A DNA stretch of 64,000 bases from Dongia_B sp964406155 (GCA_964406155.1 CAYOQR010000010.1:1-64000), one strand, 5' to 3'; counted from the first letter of the stretch, positions 52,145 to 61,515 are shown. Program-made: numbers and translations. Notes: a model not told the origin generated them from the sequence alone.

Positions 52145-54727
52145 TCAAGCGGCTCCTCTTGTGAGAACGGGCAGATCCTGCTCACCGGTGCTTTCATCTT
52201 CGGAACCTTCGTTCTCGAAGATGGGCGGCAGGGGCAGGATCGTGAGGGTGACGATGGTGACGGCCCGGTCGCTTTCGGCGATGGGCAGCAGTAGATGGGC
52301 ATCCTGGCCCAGGGCGCGGAATTCCGACCCGTCGATCTGGCAGGAGAGGCCTTGCAGGTCGCGGATGGAAACGGTCTCGATCTGCTGGCTGCGGCCGGCA
52401 TCGGCGCTGCCGTCGCCGCGCTGGAGACCGATGGAGCGGATCATGCCGCGTTGCAGGAAACGCTCCAGCGGCAAAGCGAGCATCGATCCGGTATGGGCTC
52501 GGTGGACCGGGATTCGCAGCCGCAATTCGCCGGTTGCGGTCGCAGTGCAGCTTGCCGCGCAGGATTGGCCTTTGCCGTCCTTGATGAGGGAGGCCGGCAG
52601 ATGGGTGACAACCTGTTCATGCAGCACTTCCTCGATGGGCAGGCCGAAAGCCGCCACGCCATAGGCGCAGCCGTTCAGGCTGGAAATCGCGGCGCTATTG
52701 CCTGCGGCCCACATCGGCGGCGCATCAGCTTGCCAAACCGCCGTCAGCGGGAGGGCACCGAGCAGGGGCTCGGTTTCCTCTGTATTGATCAGGTCATGCA
52801 ACACATATGTTCCGAGATTGACGTCGTGCTTGATGGGACCAAAGACGGTCTGTTCGGCGAGGGTCGGGAACAGCAGCAGCCGGGCGAGCAGAACCGCCGA
52901 CCAGCTCCGCATCGTCACCATATCCTGCATGGGATCGATGGCCAGTTCCGCGCTTGCAGCCTGCATCAGTTGGACGAAGTCCAGGCAGGCCCGCTGAATG
53001 CGGCCGCAAAGGGCGAGTTGCGCCGCCGGCCGTATCTCCACCTCGTGTTGCACCCGTCCACCGTCATACAGCGCGACCGACCCGACCGGCGCCGAGCAGA
53101 ATTGCTCCAGCAGCGCGATGTTGCGCAGCAGGTAGCGCTTGATGATTGGCGTGACGATGCCGTCGTCGATGAAGCCGGCGACGCTATCGCCTTCGGGCAA
53201 TTCCGCCATGGCATCGTCGGCACTCAACATATAGGTACCGTGCAGCCGATGCGGCAGTCCCTCCTGGTCGAAGATGCCCCGCAGGCATTTCTGGATGGTG
53301 CCGTTATAGCCGAGATCGACCAGGATGAGATCGGTCAAGCGGTCGAAATCGGGAATGGTCAGCCTGAGATAGGTCAGGATTTGCTGACGCATGCTCCGGG
53401 AAAATGCCGCGACATCGTCGCCCGTCAGCAGGGCCGGCAGCTCCTCCGCCAGGACCTGACCGGACACCATGCCATCCGGCTGCTTCGCGAAATAGGCATG
53501 GAGCGAAGGAATGGAGACCTTGAGGATGGCGTCCACCGTCGGTGCGTTGAGCACGCTGCAGGTACGGAAGATTTTCTGCAGGGGCTCAATCTGATTGAGG
53601 CAGCCGACCAGGCAAACGCGGCGGTTGATCTCGACATAGGAGGCGGGCAGGCTGCCTGTCTTCAGCCAGGCGGCCATCGGCAGAAAGCCATCGCGACCGA
53701 GGAACAGGATGGCGGCGCGCCGGCCCGGGGCGGCGATTTCCGCCCGCCGTTCCTCGATGAAGCGCTGGAAGCCGGCCAGGACCGGTCCAAGGATGGCGGC
53801 GGTCGAAAGTTCCGCCTGGCCATGCTGCGGCATGCGGGCGAGGGCCGTGCGCCGCACGGTCATCAACCCGTCATCCAGGCGGTGGCTGAAATCGGCGCGC
53901 TTACTGCGCAGCAACTGTGCCGCCAGGCTTTCGCACATGATCGTCGGCATCATCCGCTGATGCGCTTGCGGATAGTGGATCGCCTCGATGCCGCAGGCCT
54001 GGGCGCCAAGGATATCGGCAACGTAATTGTCGCCGATATGGATGGCGGTGCGGCCCTCCAGTTTCTCCTGGGCCAGATAGACCTGTAGCAGCTTTCCCGC
54101 CTTGTTGGTTCCATGCTCGCAGGAGGCATAGAGGAAATCGTAGCGCAGGCCGGGCGCCGCCCGCTGCAACAGAGTCGTCAGTTTTTCCGCCGACCAATAG
54201 GTGTCGGAGATGAAACCCGTCTTCAGGCCCTGTGCCTGGGCGGTCTGCAGCAGGGCGAGGATTTCCGGATTGACCCGGCAGAGATCCAGTTCGGCCTGGA
54301 ATTCCGCCTCGACCAGGGCGTCGACCGGCACTTGCGTAAGGCCGAAGCAGTGCCGTGGGAACCGGCGATAGATATCGGCGATCGTCACTTCGCCGCCCTG
54401 CCCGGCCTCGACCGCGGCAATCCGGGCGCGATGTTCGGCCAGGACCCGGTGCTGGACGAAGGATTCGGCGAGGCCGAACCGTGTCGCGGCGATCGGCAGA
54501 TGATGGAAGGCCCGCTCGTAAACCCCGTCCGGCGCCGTGCACTGGCGCAGCAGGAAAGTATCGAAGATATCGAAGGACATCGCCGTCATCGCCGGCTTGG
54601 CGATCAACCGGCGCGCGGTTTCCAATCCGGCCGCCACGCTGGCTTCCGCCTGATCGGCCGGTCCGCCTGCTTCCTTGCCCTGCTGCGGCTTGTTGTCCGT
54701 GTGATCGTGATCCGGATGAAGTGTCAT
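52145..54727 (-). CDS. Large HAD-domain protein, possible glycan-modification enzyme
   Basis: This is an 860-residue protein. Residues 48-245 form a HAD-like phosphatase: D53 and D56 in SFDIFDTFLL, Thr/Ser in GFISDTY (about 171-177), a Lys region TNKAGK, and GDN (about 232-234). A second region starts with AAILFLGRDGFLPMAAW (about 338-354) and includes LILVDLGYNGTIQKCLRG (about 468), a pattern seen in large HAD proteins of polysaccharide gene clusters. The C-terminal 200 residues (about 650-860) are beta-rich and unassigned. It starts 26 bp after flgL, so it is probably transcribed with the flagellar genes. Confidence 0.7.
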   Translation of the reverse strand: MTLHPDHDHTDNKPQQGKEAGGPADQAEASVAAGLETARRLIAKPAMTAMSFDIFDTFLLRQCTAPDGVYERAFHHLPIAATRFGLAESFVQHRVLAEHRARIAAVEAGQGGEVTIADIYRRFPRHCFGLTQVPVDALVEAEFQAELDLCRVNPEILALLQTAQAQGLKTGFISDTYWSAEKLTTLLQRAAPGLRYDFLYASCEHGTNKAGKLLQVYLAQEKLEGRTAIHIGDNYVADILGAQACGIEAIHYPQAHQRMMPTIMCESLAAQLLRSKRADFSHRLDDGLMTVRRTALARMPQHGQAELSTAAILGPVLAGFQRFIEERRAEIAAPGRRAAILFLGRDGFLPMAAWLKTGSLPASYVEINRRVCLVGCLNQIEPLQKIFRTCSVLNAPTVDAILKVSIPSLHAYFAKQPDGMVSGQVLAEELPALLTGDDVAAFSRSMRQQILTYLRLTIPDFDRLTDLILVDLGYNGTIQKCLRGIFDQEGLPHRLHGTYMLSADDAMAELPEGDSVAGFIDDGIVTPIIKRYLLRNIALLEQFCSAPVGSVALYDGGRVQHEVEIRPAAQLALCGRIQRACLDFVQLMQAASAELAIDPMQDMVTMRSWSAVLLARLLLFPTLAEQTVFGPIKHDVNLGTYVLHDLINTEETEPLLGALPLTAVWQADAPPMWAAGNSAAISSLNGCAYGVAAFGLPIEEVLHEQVVTHLPASLIKDGKGQSCAASCTATATGELRLRIPVHRAHTGSMLALPLERFLQRGMIRSIGLQRGDGSADAGRSQQIETVSIRDLQGLSCQIDGSEFRALGQDAHLLLPIAESDRAVTIVTLTILPLPPIFENEGSEDESTGEQDLPVLTRGAA

Positions 54728-54753
54728 GTCGATCTCGCTGTCGAGCCGGTTGA

Positions 54754-55662
54754 TTACAGGTAATCCGTCAGGCGGATTTTCATAACGACGCTCAGGGCCG
54801 AATAAGAGGCCTGAAGCTGCGTCTGCAATTGGGAAACATTCGCCATCGCCTGGGCCGCATCCACGTTCTTGATGGTGCTGGCGGCATCGGTCAGCAGGGC
54901 GACATAGCTCTTCTGGTCCTGCTGCGTGTCGTTGAGGCGGCTGGCATTGGTGGACACCGTTGCCTGCAGATTGGTCAGCGCGGTGATCGCCTGGTCCGCC
55001 AGATCGTAGGCTGCCTTCAAGGCATTGGTGTCGAGCGGCGAAGTGGTGACGCTCGCCACCATCGAGGCGGCGCGCAAGGCCTGTTCGAAGGCGCTGTTAT
55101 CGCCGGTGACGCCATAGCTGATCGTCGTCGTGGTCGAAACCTTGACCGAGGCGATCATGGAATCGCCCTTGTAATAACTGGCATCAGGCGTCGTCGCACT
55201 CGGCGGTACCACCGAGGGGTAGTGGCTGAGATCGACGGCGGGCGTATCGGTCTGGCTGCCGGAAAACAGATAGCGACCGGAGAGCTGTGCGTTCATCTGG
55301 CTGCCGAGATCCGCCAGCGTCGACTGCCCGCTCGTCACCAGGGAGGAGGTGCTGTTCCCGCTCATGCCGGCGCTGATGGCGGCGCGCAGATTGGTCAGCA
55401 GCGTCGTCATGTTGCCGATGGCGGAATACATCGCCTGGACACGGTCGCCGGCCATGCTGGTCAGCCCGGAGAAGGTCTGGGTTTGCTCGATTTCCGACTG
55501 CATATTGAGCAATTGGCGCGATTTGTCGCCGAGCGAGGCGAAATCCGTCCCGACCAGGCCGGTCGATTCCTGGGTCGTCGCCGTCGCGACCGCGCTCTGT
55601 ACGTTGCGGGCCGAGCTCATCAGCGTGTTGTAGAGGCCGAAGGTCGAGATGCTTAACGTCAT
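54754..55662 (-). CDS. flgL: Flagellar hook-filament junction protein FlgL
   Basis: This 302-residue flagellin-like protein has the conserved N-terminal helix (LSISTFGLYNTLMSSARNVQSAVATATTQESTG) and the C-terminal helix with ANVSQLQTQLQASYSALSVVMKIRLTDYL. It forms, with FlgK, the junction between hook and filament. The start at 55662 follows GAGGAGAGG. It lies 11 bp after flgK in the same operon. Confidence 0.88.
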   Translation of the reverse strand: MTLSISTFGLYNTLMSSARNVQSAVATATTQESTGLVGTDFASLGDKSRQLLNMQSEIEQTQTFSGLTSMAGDRVQAMYSAIGNMTTLLTNLRAAISAGMSGNSTSSLVTSGQSTLADLGSQMNAQLSGRYLFSGSQTDTPAVDLSHYPSVVPPSATTPDASYYKGDSMIASVKVSTTTTISYGVTGDNSAFEQALRAASMVASVTTSPLDTNALKAAYDLADQAITALTNLQATVSTNASRLNDTQQDQKSYVALLTDAASTIKNVDAAQAMANVSQLQTQLQASYSALSVVMKIRLTDYL

Positions 55663-55673
55663 GGTGCCTCTCC

Positions 55674-57437
55674 TCAGGCGGCCTGGACCGCTGTCAGCAG
55701 GCTCTGGAACATCGCCTGGGCCGTGGCGATGACCTTGGCCGAGGCGGCATAGGTATTCTGCAACGTGGTCAGGAGCGCGGTCTGCTGATCGACATTGACG
55801 CCGGACTGCGAACTGAAGCTGGTCTGCAGGGTTTGCAGGGTGCTCTGGCGTGTCGTCGCCTGATCGCTGGCATTGCTGGCCCGGGAGGCGATGTCGGAGA
55901 CCAGGCTCGCGGCATATTGCGACAGGCTCGAGTTGCTGCTGCTGAGCCAGCCGGCGGCGGCGAAGGATTGCTTACCAGTGACGGCATCGGCCAGTTTCTG
56001 GACGGTGCCGCCATTCGAGGCGCCGACCGCCGCATTGCCGACGACCGGTGCCGTCGTGGTATCGAGCGCGGCCGTCGGTACGGCGGCGGTATTGGTCAGC
56101 AGGTCGCTGCGCACGCTGATCGTCGAGGCCGAGCTGCCATTGGCGACCAGATCGTTGAGGCCGAAATAGGACGAGACATCCAGCCCGCCCAGCGAGCCGC
56201 TGAGCGTGGCCACCGCGATGCCGCCGCCCGAGGCGGTATTGGAGAGCGCCAGATGCCCGTTGACGATGCTGGCGGAGACGCCGCTCACGCCATTCAGGCT
56301 GTTCAGGATGTCCTGGACGCTGGTGGCGGCGCTGAGATTGACATCCTGATAGCCGGTGACCTTGCCGGCGGAATCGGTCAGCACCACACGCAAGGTCGTA
56401 TTGCTGGCCGGCGAGACGGCATTGGTGGCGGCGACGGTGGCCGTGCCGGTGAGCGTGTTGGGCGGCGGCGAGGCGGTTCCCTGATTGGCCAGACCGTTCA
56501 TCGCGGAGCTCAGCGTCGAGGCGAGATTGTCCAGTTCCGACTGGGCCTTGGGCAGGTCGTTGTCGCGCATATCGATCAACGATTTCAGCGCGCCCGAGGA
56601 AATCTGGTTGGTGATATCGGCACCGTTCACATAGATGCCGTCGATGCCGCTGGTACCGGTTGGCGAATAGGTGATGCCGGCGGAGATCGAGGAAGCCGCC
56701 TGATGGGACAGGGGATGCACGACACTGTCCAGCAGCGGCTGGTTGGCGGCGGTATAGATTTTCATATTGCCGGCGCCGTCGATGAAATAGCTGACATTGA
56801 TGTTGCCGGCGACTTTCTGCAGCTCGGTCATCCGCTGATCCTCGAGATCGGCGGTGGATTGGCCGGTTGCCTTGGCCTGGGCGATCTGCTGGTTCAGTGC
56901 CTGGATCTGGTTGAGCGCGCTGTTGATATCGTCGACCTTGCTGGAAATATCCTGATCGGCGTCGCTGCGCAGGCTTTGCACGCTGGCCGAGGTCGAACGC
57001 AAGGCGGTCGTGACCTGATCGAGGGCGTTGACCACCTGGCTCTTGAGGCTGGCATCGTCAGGCGTGGTCGCGAGCGAGGTCAGGGCATTGCCGAGGGTGG
57101 TCAGGAGCGAGGAGAGGTCATTCCCCGACGTGCCGCTGCTCACCTGGCCCAGGACCTGCTGCAGCGAGTTGTAGTAGCTGCCATAAGTCGACGCCTGGCC
57201 CGAGGAACTCAAGGCGGTGGCGATATCCGCCAGCAGGTACTTGTTGACCGAGCTGGAAACGCCGGCCACCGTTACACCGGTTCCCTGGCCGCCGGAAATC
57301 TGCGTCGTCACCGTCGCCGTCTTGCTGGTATAGCCGGCGACATTGGCGTTGGAGATATTGTTGGAGGCCAGCGCCATCTGCCGTTCCACGGCAAGGAGCG
57401 AGCTGACCGCCGATCCGATCGCAAGGTTCAGCGACAT
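55674..57437 (-). CDS. flgK: Flagellar hook-associated protein 1, FlgK
   Basis: This 587-residue protein has the FlgK N-terminus (LNLAIGSAVSSLLAVERQMALASNNISNANVAGYTSK) and a C-terminal coiled coil ending ATAQAMFQSLLTAVQAA. The middle is a variable Ser/Thr-rich region. It is exported by the flagellar type III apparatus and assembles as the first junction zone on the hook. It sits between the FlgN-like chaperone gene and flgL. Confidence 0.92.
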   Translation of the reverse strand: MSLNLAIGSAVSSLLAVERQMALASNNISNANVAGYTSKTATVTTQISGGQGTGVTVAGVSSSVNKYLLADIATALSSSGQASTYGSYYNSLQQVLGQVSSGTSGNDLSSLLTTLGNALTSLATTPDDASLKSQVVNALDQVTTALRSTSASVQSLRSDADQDISSKVDDINSALNQIQALNQQIAQAKATGQSTADLEDQRMTELQKVAGNINVSYFIDGAGNMKIYTAANQPLLDSVVHPLSHQAASSISAGITYSPTGTSGIDGIYVNGADITNQISSGALKSLIDMRDNDLPKAQSELDNLASTLSSAMNGLANQGTASPPPNTLTGTATVAATNAVSPASNTTLRVVLTDSAGKVTGYQDVNLSAATSVQDILNSLNGVSGVSASIVNGHLALSNTASGGGIAVATLSGSLGGLDVSSYFGLNDLVANGSSASTISVRSDLLTNTAAVPTAALDTTTAPVVGNAAVGASNGGTVQKLADAVTGKQSFAAAGWLSSSNSSLSQYAASLVSDIASRASNASDQATTRQSTLQTLQTSFSSQSGVNVDQQTALLTTLQNTYAASAKVIATAQAMFQSLLTAVQAA

Positions 57438-57470
57438 GCTATATCCCCTTTAGGCAGCGACATCGATGCC

Positions 57471-57935
57471 TCAAGCCTTGCAGTTGAGGTTGCCCTCGAT
57501 GAAGCTTGCCTCATTGACGGAACCGCTGGCGCCATAGGCGTTCGGCTGCCCGCCTTCCGCGCGGATCGCATTCATGACGGAATCGATGCGGCGGCGCGTC
57601 GCCGACATCGCGCCGCGCAGCAGGCGCATATTCTCCTGCGTCAGCAGGCGCAAGGTTTCCCCGGTGGCGACGATCTGGTCGCGCAAGGCGATATCGTCGG
57701 CGATATCCTGGGCGCAGCCCGTCATCACATTGCGGCTGATATCGACGAATTGATTGGTCAGGTTGTCCTTGTGTCTGGCGAAATCGGACAGTGTTGCCGG
57801 CAGGCCGCGATAGAGCAGCTCGTTCTCGGCCTCGACGACCTTGATCAATTCCGCCATGACATCCATCAGATTGGCGATTGCGAGTTCGTTGAGGATGGGA
57901 TTGGTTCCGGTCTTCATGGCAACTACCGTGTTCAT
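57471..57935 (-). CDS. FlgN-like flagellar export chaperone
   Basis: This 154-residue, mostly helical protein (LMDVMAELIKVVEAENELLYRG; RDQIVATGETLRLLTQENMRLLRGA) resembles FlgN, the export chaperone for FlgK and FlgL, in length and alpha-helical pattern. It is directly upstream of flgK (33 bp), which supports that role. Sequence similarity is weak by eye. Confidence 0.6.
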   Translation of the reverse strand: MNTVVAMKTGTNPILNELAIANLMDVMAELIKVVEAENELLYRGLPATLSDFARHKDNLTNQFVDISRNVMTGCAQDIADDIALRDQIVATGETLRLLTQENMRLLRGAMSATRRRIDSVMNAIRAEGGQPNAYGASGSVNEASFIEGNLNCKA

Positions 57936-57966
57936 GATTGGACTCTCCGAGTCTCGTTAAGCCGGA

Positions 57967-58323
57967 TCACTTCGGCCGGGCGCGTCTGCGGGTGAGGTTC
58001 TGGACCGGCTGCTGATAGGCGGCCATGGCCTGCTGTGCGCCGCGGCGGCGCTTCAGTTCGTCGGAAACGAGATCCATGTATTGGGTGAGGGAATCCTCCA
58101 GCTCGTTGAGGTCGGACAGAGCCAAGGCGGTCTGCAGCGAGAAGATGCGGCGCTGATCGTCCGGCAGCGTTGCCAGGCGCTCGCCCACCTGCTGGGCCAT
58201 CTGCTCGGCGGATACCATGTCGCGCAGATCCGGCAGCAGCAGGCGCTGGACCTCCGCGATCTTGCGTTTCGCGCGCAGTTCAAGAAAGTCGGTTTCGATA
58301 GGCTTCTTGTCGTCGGGCTTCAT
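57967..58323 (-). CDS. Hypothetical protein in flagellar operon
   Basis: This 118-residue charged helical protein (RKIAEVQRLLLPDLRDMVSAEQMAQQVGERLATLPDDQR; LSDLNELEDSLTQYMDLVSDELKRRR) has a basic C-terminal tail. It has no signal or membrane segment. It lies between flgE (14 bp upstream) and the FlgN-like gene, so a role in hook or junction assembly or in its regulation is likely. No family recognised. Confidence 0.6.
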   Translation of the reverse strand: MKPDDKKPIETDFLELRAKRKIAEVQRLLLPDLRDMVSAEQMAQQVGERLATLPDDQRRIFSLQTALALSDLNELEDSLTQYMDLVSDELKRRRGAQQAMAAYQQPVQNLTRRRARPK

Positions 58324-58337
58324 CTAACGTCTCCCGA

Positions 58338-59636
58338 TTACCTGACGGACTGGATCAGGTCATTGAACATGGTGTTGCTGGTGGTGATGACCTGCGAGGC
58401 CGCCGCATAATTCTGCTGGGCGATGATCATCAGGCTGAGCTGGTCGGCGGTGCTGACATTGGAGGATTCGAGGGCGCTGCCATCGATCTTGCCGGCGCCG
58501 CCTTCGCCGCCGGCATGCAGGGTGTAGCTGCCGGAATCCTGGGTCATCTGATAGACATTGTCCGATTTGATCGCCAGGCCGTCGGCATTCTGGAAGGTGG
58601 CGAGGGCGATCTTGTAGATCGGCAATTGCTGGCCGTTGTCATAGATCGCCGAGACGACGCCGTCCTTGGCGATGTCGACGCCGGTCAGCCGGCCATAGGC
58701 GACGCCATCCGGTGTCGCGCTCTTGATGTCAACATTGGGATTGGTGCTGCCCGAGGCATACTGGGTGACGCCATCGGCCTGGCCCGCGGTCCCCATCTTG
58801 AGGGAGATGGAGCTCGCGGCCGCGCCATCGGCCCAGCTACTGACGGTGATCGTCGGCGTGGTGACCGTGGCGCCGGTGCTATCGGTGATGCCCTTCAGGG
58901 TGCCGTCGGTATTGAAGGAGACGGTATAGCTGGTATTGCCACCGACGGTTCCCGTCTGGGTTCCGGCCGTCGGATCGACCGGATTGCCGATGGTCAGGGT
59001 CCAGTCATTGGTGGTTGTGCTGGATTTGGTCCAGGTCAGCGGCACGCTCTGGGCGACACCGAGCGAGTCATAGACCGACATGGAGGTCGTGTAGGAGGCG
59101 CCGGCCGCCGCATCCGCCGGCAGATTGGCTTTCAGGTCGATCTGGGTCGATGCCGCCGCCGATGTGGTGTAACGATTGACGTTGATCGCCTGCAGGCCGG
59201 TCACGCTGTTGACGTTGGAAGACACCGAGTTGCCGTTCTTGTCGGTCGGCCAGCCCATCAGGTAATAGCCGTTATTCACCAGGAAGCCCTGGGAATCCGT
59301 ATCGAAGGCGCCGTCGCGGGTGAAGAAGGCCTGCTTCATGTCGTTGTTGTAGGTCACGACGAAGAAGCCGTTGCCGTCGATCGCCACATTGGTCGACAGC
59401 GTGGTGGACTGGATCGTTCCCTGGGCGGTGACATTCTGCCGGGCGGAAGCGATCACGCCGCCGGTCGCGCCGGCATTCGAGGACGAGGTGCTGGCGACCA
59501 AGTTGGCGAAGGAGGTGCCAACGGTCTTGTAGCCCGTCGTGCTGGCATTGGCGAGGTTGTTCGAGATGATGGCCAGTTGCTGGCTCTGCGCCTGCAGCGC
59601 CGACACGGCCGACCAAAGGGCATTTCCGATTGTCAT
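58338..59636 (-). CDS. flgE: Flagellar hook protein FlgE
   Basis: This 432-residue protein has the rod/hook N-terminal motif (ALQAQSQQLAIISNNLANASTTGYK, about 13-37), VAIDGNGFFVVTYN, and the C-terminal NVSTADQLSLMIIAQQNYAAASQVITTSNTMFNDLIQSVR. The middle is variable and beta-rich. It forms the curved hook. It lies downstream of flgD, the hook cap, by 26 bp. Confidence 0.92.
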   Translation of the reverse strand: MTIGNALWSAVSALQAQSQQLAIISNNLANASTTGYKTVGTSFANLVASTSSSNAGATGGVIASARQNVTAQGTIQSTTLSTNVAIDGNGFFVVTYNNDMKQAFFTRDGAFDTDSQGFLVNNGYYLMGWPTDKNGNSVSSNVNSVTGLQAINVNRYTTSAAASTQIDLKANLPADAAAGASYTTSMSVYDSLGVAQSVPLTWTKSSTTTNDWTLTIGNPVDPTAGTQTGTVGGNTSYTVSFNTDGTLKGITDSTGATVTTPTITVSSWADGAAASSISLKMGTAGQADGVTQYASGSTNPNVDIKSATPDGVAYGRLTGVDIAKDGVVSAIYDNGQQLPIYKIALATFQNADGLAIKSDNVYQMTQDSGSYTLHAGGEGGAGKIDGSALESSNVSTADQLSLMIIAQQNYAAASQVITTSNTMFNDLIQSVR

Positions 59637-59662
59637 GTCTCTTGTCCTACCTTGGTGCCGGT

Positions 59663-60370
59663 TCAGCTCTTCACGCCGATCACGTCGGACAACTGCACGG
59701 AGGCATCGCCGACCAGCAGGACGGGCGAGCCGCTGGAGGAATCGATGCCGGTGACCTTGCCGGTACCATAGACGGAACTGGAAACCGCGTTGCCGGAGCT
59801 GTCGAGGGCGGTGACCGTCAGGGTGTAGTTGCCGCTGCTATACTGGTTGCCGTTGGTATCGGTGCCGTCCCAACTGAAATTGTGGCCGCCGGAAGCGGTA
59901 TCACCCTGAGTGCTGTAGACCGTCTGCCCGCTGGCATCCTTCACGCTCAGAATGACGCTGTTGGCCGGTGCGCTCAGCGAATAGCTCCAATTGGCGGAGC
60001 CGTTCTGGATCGGCGCGCTGCTGCCGTTATAGACCACGCTCTTGTCGAGATAGGCGACACCGCTGGAAAGGCCGACAGTACTCAGCGCGCTGGCGATGCT
60101 GGCGAGCTGGCTGTTGGTCTTTTCCTGCTGCTCGACGCTGGAAAGCTGGATCAGTTGGCTGGTGAACTGGCTGCTGTCGGTCGGATTCAGCGGATCCTGA
60201 TGCTGCAACTGCGTGGTGAGCAGCGTCAGGAAGGTGTTATAGGCGGTCGTCGCATCCGTTGCGCTGGTGGAGGATGACGAGGAGGAATTGGTGCTCGACG
60301 ACGAGGTACTGGAGGTAGAAGAGGGCGGGGTGGTGTAATTGAGGCTGTTGATTGCTGAAGCGACTGACAT
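59663..60370 (-). CDS. flgD: Flagellar hook cap/assembly protein FlgD
   Basis: This 235-residue scaffold protein for hook assembly has a long Ser/Thr-rich low-complexity segment (about 14-39) before the FlgD core: YNTFLTLLTTQLQHQDPLNPTDSSQFTSQL (about 45-74), then a FLG-D Ig-like and Tudor-like C-terminal region (FSWDGTDTNGNQYSSGNYTLTV). The ATG at 60370 follows GGGAGAGAC. It precedes flgE. The low-complexity N-terminus probably follows the secretion signal and is unusually serine-rich. Confidence 0.88.
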   Translation of the reverse strand: MSVASAINSLNYTTPPSSTSSTSSSSTNSSSSSSTSATDATTAYNTFLTLLTTQLQHQDPLNPTDSSQFTSQLIQLSSVEQQEKTNSQLASIASALSTVGLSSGVAYLDKSVVYNGSSAPIQNGSANWSYSLSAPANSVILSVKDASGQTVYSTQGDTASGGHNFSWDGTDTNGNQYSSGNYTLTVTALDSSGNAVSSSVYGTGKVTGIDSSSGSPVLLVGDASVQLSDVIGVKS

Positions 60371-60689
60371 GTCGTGTCTCTCCCGATCCGCCGATAGGGG
60401 ACAGGTCCGGGCCGGACCGTGTCCCGATATGGGCAAGTGGCTGTCTCTCTTGGCTTCTACGGAGGGGAGGGAGGGAATTGGGCGTGGTTTTTCGTCATCG
60501 CCCGGCAGTAATTTTCCGCCTGATTATGCCGGCTCAATCGTGCGCCGGTTCAATCATATGCCGGGCCATATGCCGGGCGGATTCGGTCCCTGGGTGAGGA
60601 GGGATCCGGCTGTTCCAGGCGAAAAAGCCGGTGATAAGCTGGACCTAGGACGTGCCCCCGTGCAAGGGCGCTGGCGCGCGGTGGGCGCC
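60371..60689. other. Non-coding interval upstream of flgD, with short direct repeats
   Basis: This 319-bp gap contains CATATGCCGGGC twice in tandem (60555-60566, 60567-60578) and a 16-bp near-repeat (GG(C/T)TCAATC...GCC at 60531-60546 and 60547-60562). No good sigma-54 or sigma-28 promoter was confirmed. It probably contains the flgD promoter and an upstream regulatory array. Confidence 0.45.
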
Positions 60690-60980
60690 TTAGCGGTCGG
60701 AGCGGGTGCCGAGCTTGCGGCTGTCCTCAGCCGGCGAGACCGACGCGTTTTCCGCCGTCGGTTGTGTAGCTTCGCTGGCGATCTTGCGGGCCAGCCCGGC
60801 CGGCGCCTTGACCGGCTCGGGTTTGAGGACGCGGCGCAGAATCTGCATCTCGGCCAGGGCCGTCCGGGCTTCCGGCGAGTCACGCAACAGATTTTGCGCG
60901 GCTAAGCGCAGCTCTTCAGGCCAAGTTTCCAGAGCCTCACCGGATCGTTCGAGCAGATCCAAAAACGCCGCCAAAGACAT
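60690..60980 (-). CDS. Hypothetical protein overlapping the fliS-like gene
   Basis: This is a 96-residue protein from ATG 60980 (MSLAAFLDLLERSGEALETWPEEL, then AEMQILRRVLKPEPVKAPAGLARKI). It overlaps the 3' end of the FliS-like gene by 44 bp in another frame, suggesting coupled translation. The C-terminal 30 residues are polar and probably disordered. No family recognised; a small flagellar accessory role is likely from context. Confidence 0.55.
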   Translation of the reverse strand: MSLAAFLDLLERSGEALETWPEELRLAAQNLLRDSPEARTALAEMQILRRVLKPEPVKAPAGLARKIASEATQPTAENASVSPAEDSRKLGTRSDR

Positions 60981-61515
60981 CTGACCGCTGTGCAAGACGC
61001 TGAGAACCCCTGTCCATGCCCTGTTTTCCGGGATTTCCCGGCCGGATTGTATTGATATCCGATCGCGAAGAACCCGTAAATACGGCATCTGAACCCGTCT
61101 CTTGATCGATTTTGGTGATGGTGACCGGTTCGGCGGCCAGCGGCAGATGGGCGATCTCGGCCCAGGCGTTGCGGGTCAGGCGCACGGCGGAGGCGATCTT
61201 CTGACAGCATTCGGCGCCGGTTTTCTTGCCGACCGCGCTCAACAGGGCGGTGACCAGGGCCTGATACATGTCGCGCAGCGAGACAGCCACCTTGCCGCCT
61301 TTCTCCATATCGAGGCAGCAGCTCAGCCCGTTCAGGATCTGCGCGGCGCGCATGGCCTCGTTGAACTGCTTTTCATAGTCGCGGCGATAGGCCGCTTCGG
61401 CGGCGGCGTTGATGCGCGCGATGGCGCCGTCATAGAGCATGACGATCAGGCTCATGGGCGGGGTGGTGCGCAGGGCCGAGTTATAGGCGGAAATCGCCTT
61501 GCCGGGATTTGTCAT
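60937..61515 (-). CDS. fliS: Flagellar export chaperone FliS with C-terminal extension
   Basis: This is a 192-residue protein. The first 130 residues match FliS (AISAYNSALRTTPPMSLIVMLYDGAIARINAAAEAAYRRDYEKQFNEAMRAAQILNGL), a helical chaperone that caps flagellin in the cytosol before export. Typical FliS proteins are about 125-140 residues. The extra C-terminal 55 or so residues (ITKIDQETGSDAVF onwards) are polar and of unknown function. It lies 11 bp after fliD and overlaps the next small gene. Confidence 0.82.
   Translation of the reverse strand: MTNPGKAISAYNSALRTTPPMSLIVMLYDGAIARINAAAEAAYRRDYEKQFNEAMRAAQILNGLSCCLDMEKGGKVAVSLRDMYQALVTALLSAVGKKTGAECCQKIASAVRLTRNAWAEIAHLPLAAEPVTITKIDQETGSDAVFTGSSRSDINTIRPGNPGKQGMDRGSQRLAQRSDVFGGVFGSARTIR

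Noticed and set aside
60371..60689. Possible sigma-54 (TGGC...GC) or sigma-28 (GCCGATAG) promoter elements before flgD
   Set aside because: TGGCCCGGCATATGA lacks the -12 GC. GCCGATAG lies on the wrong strand for flgD. Neither met consensus and spacing.
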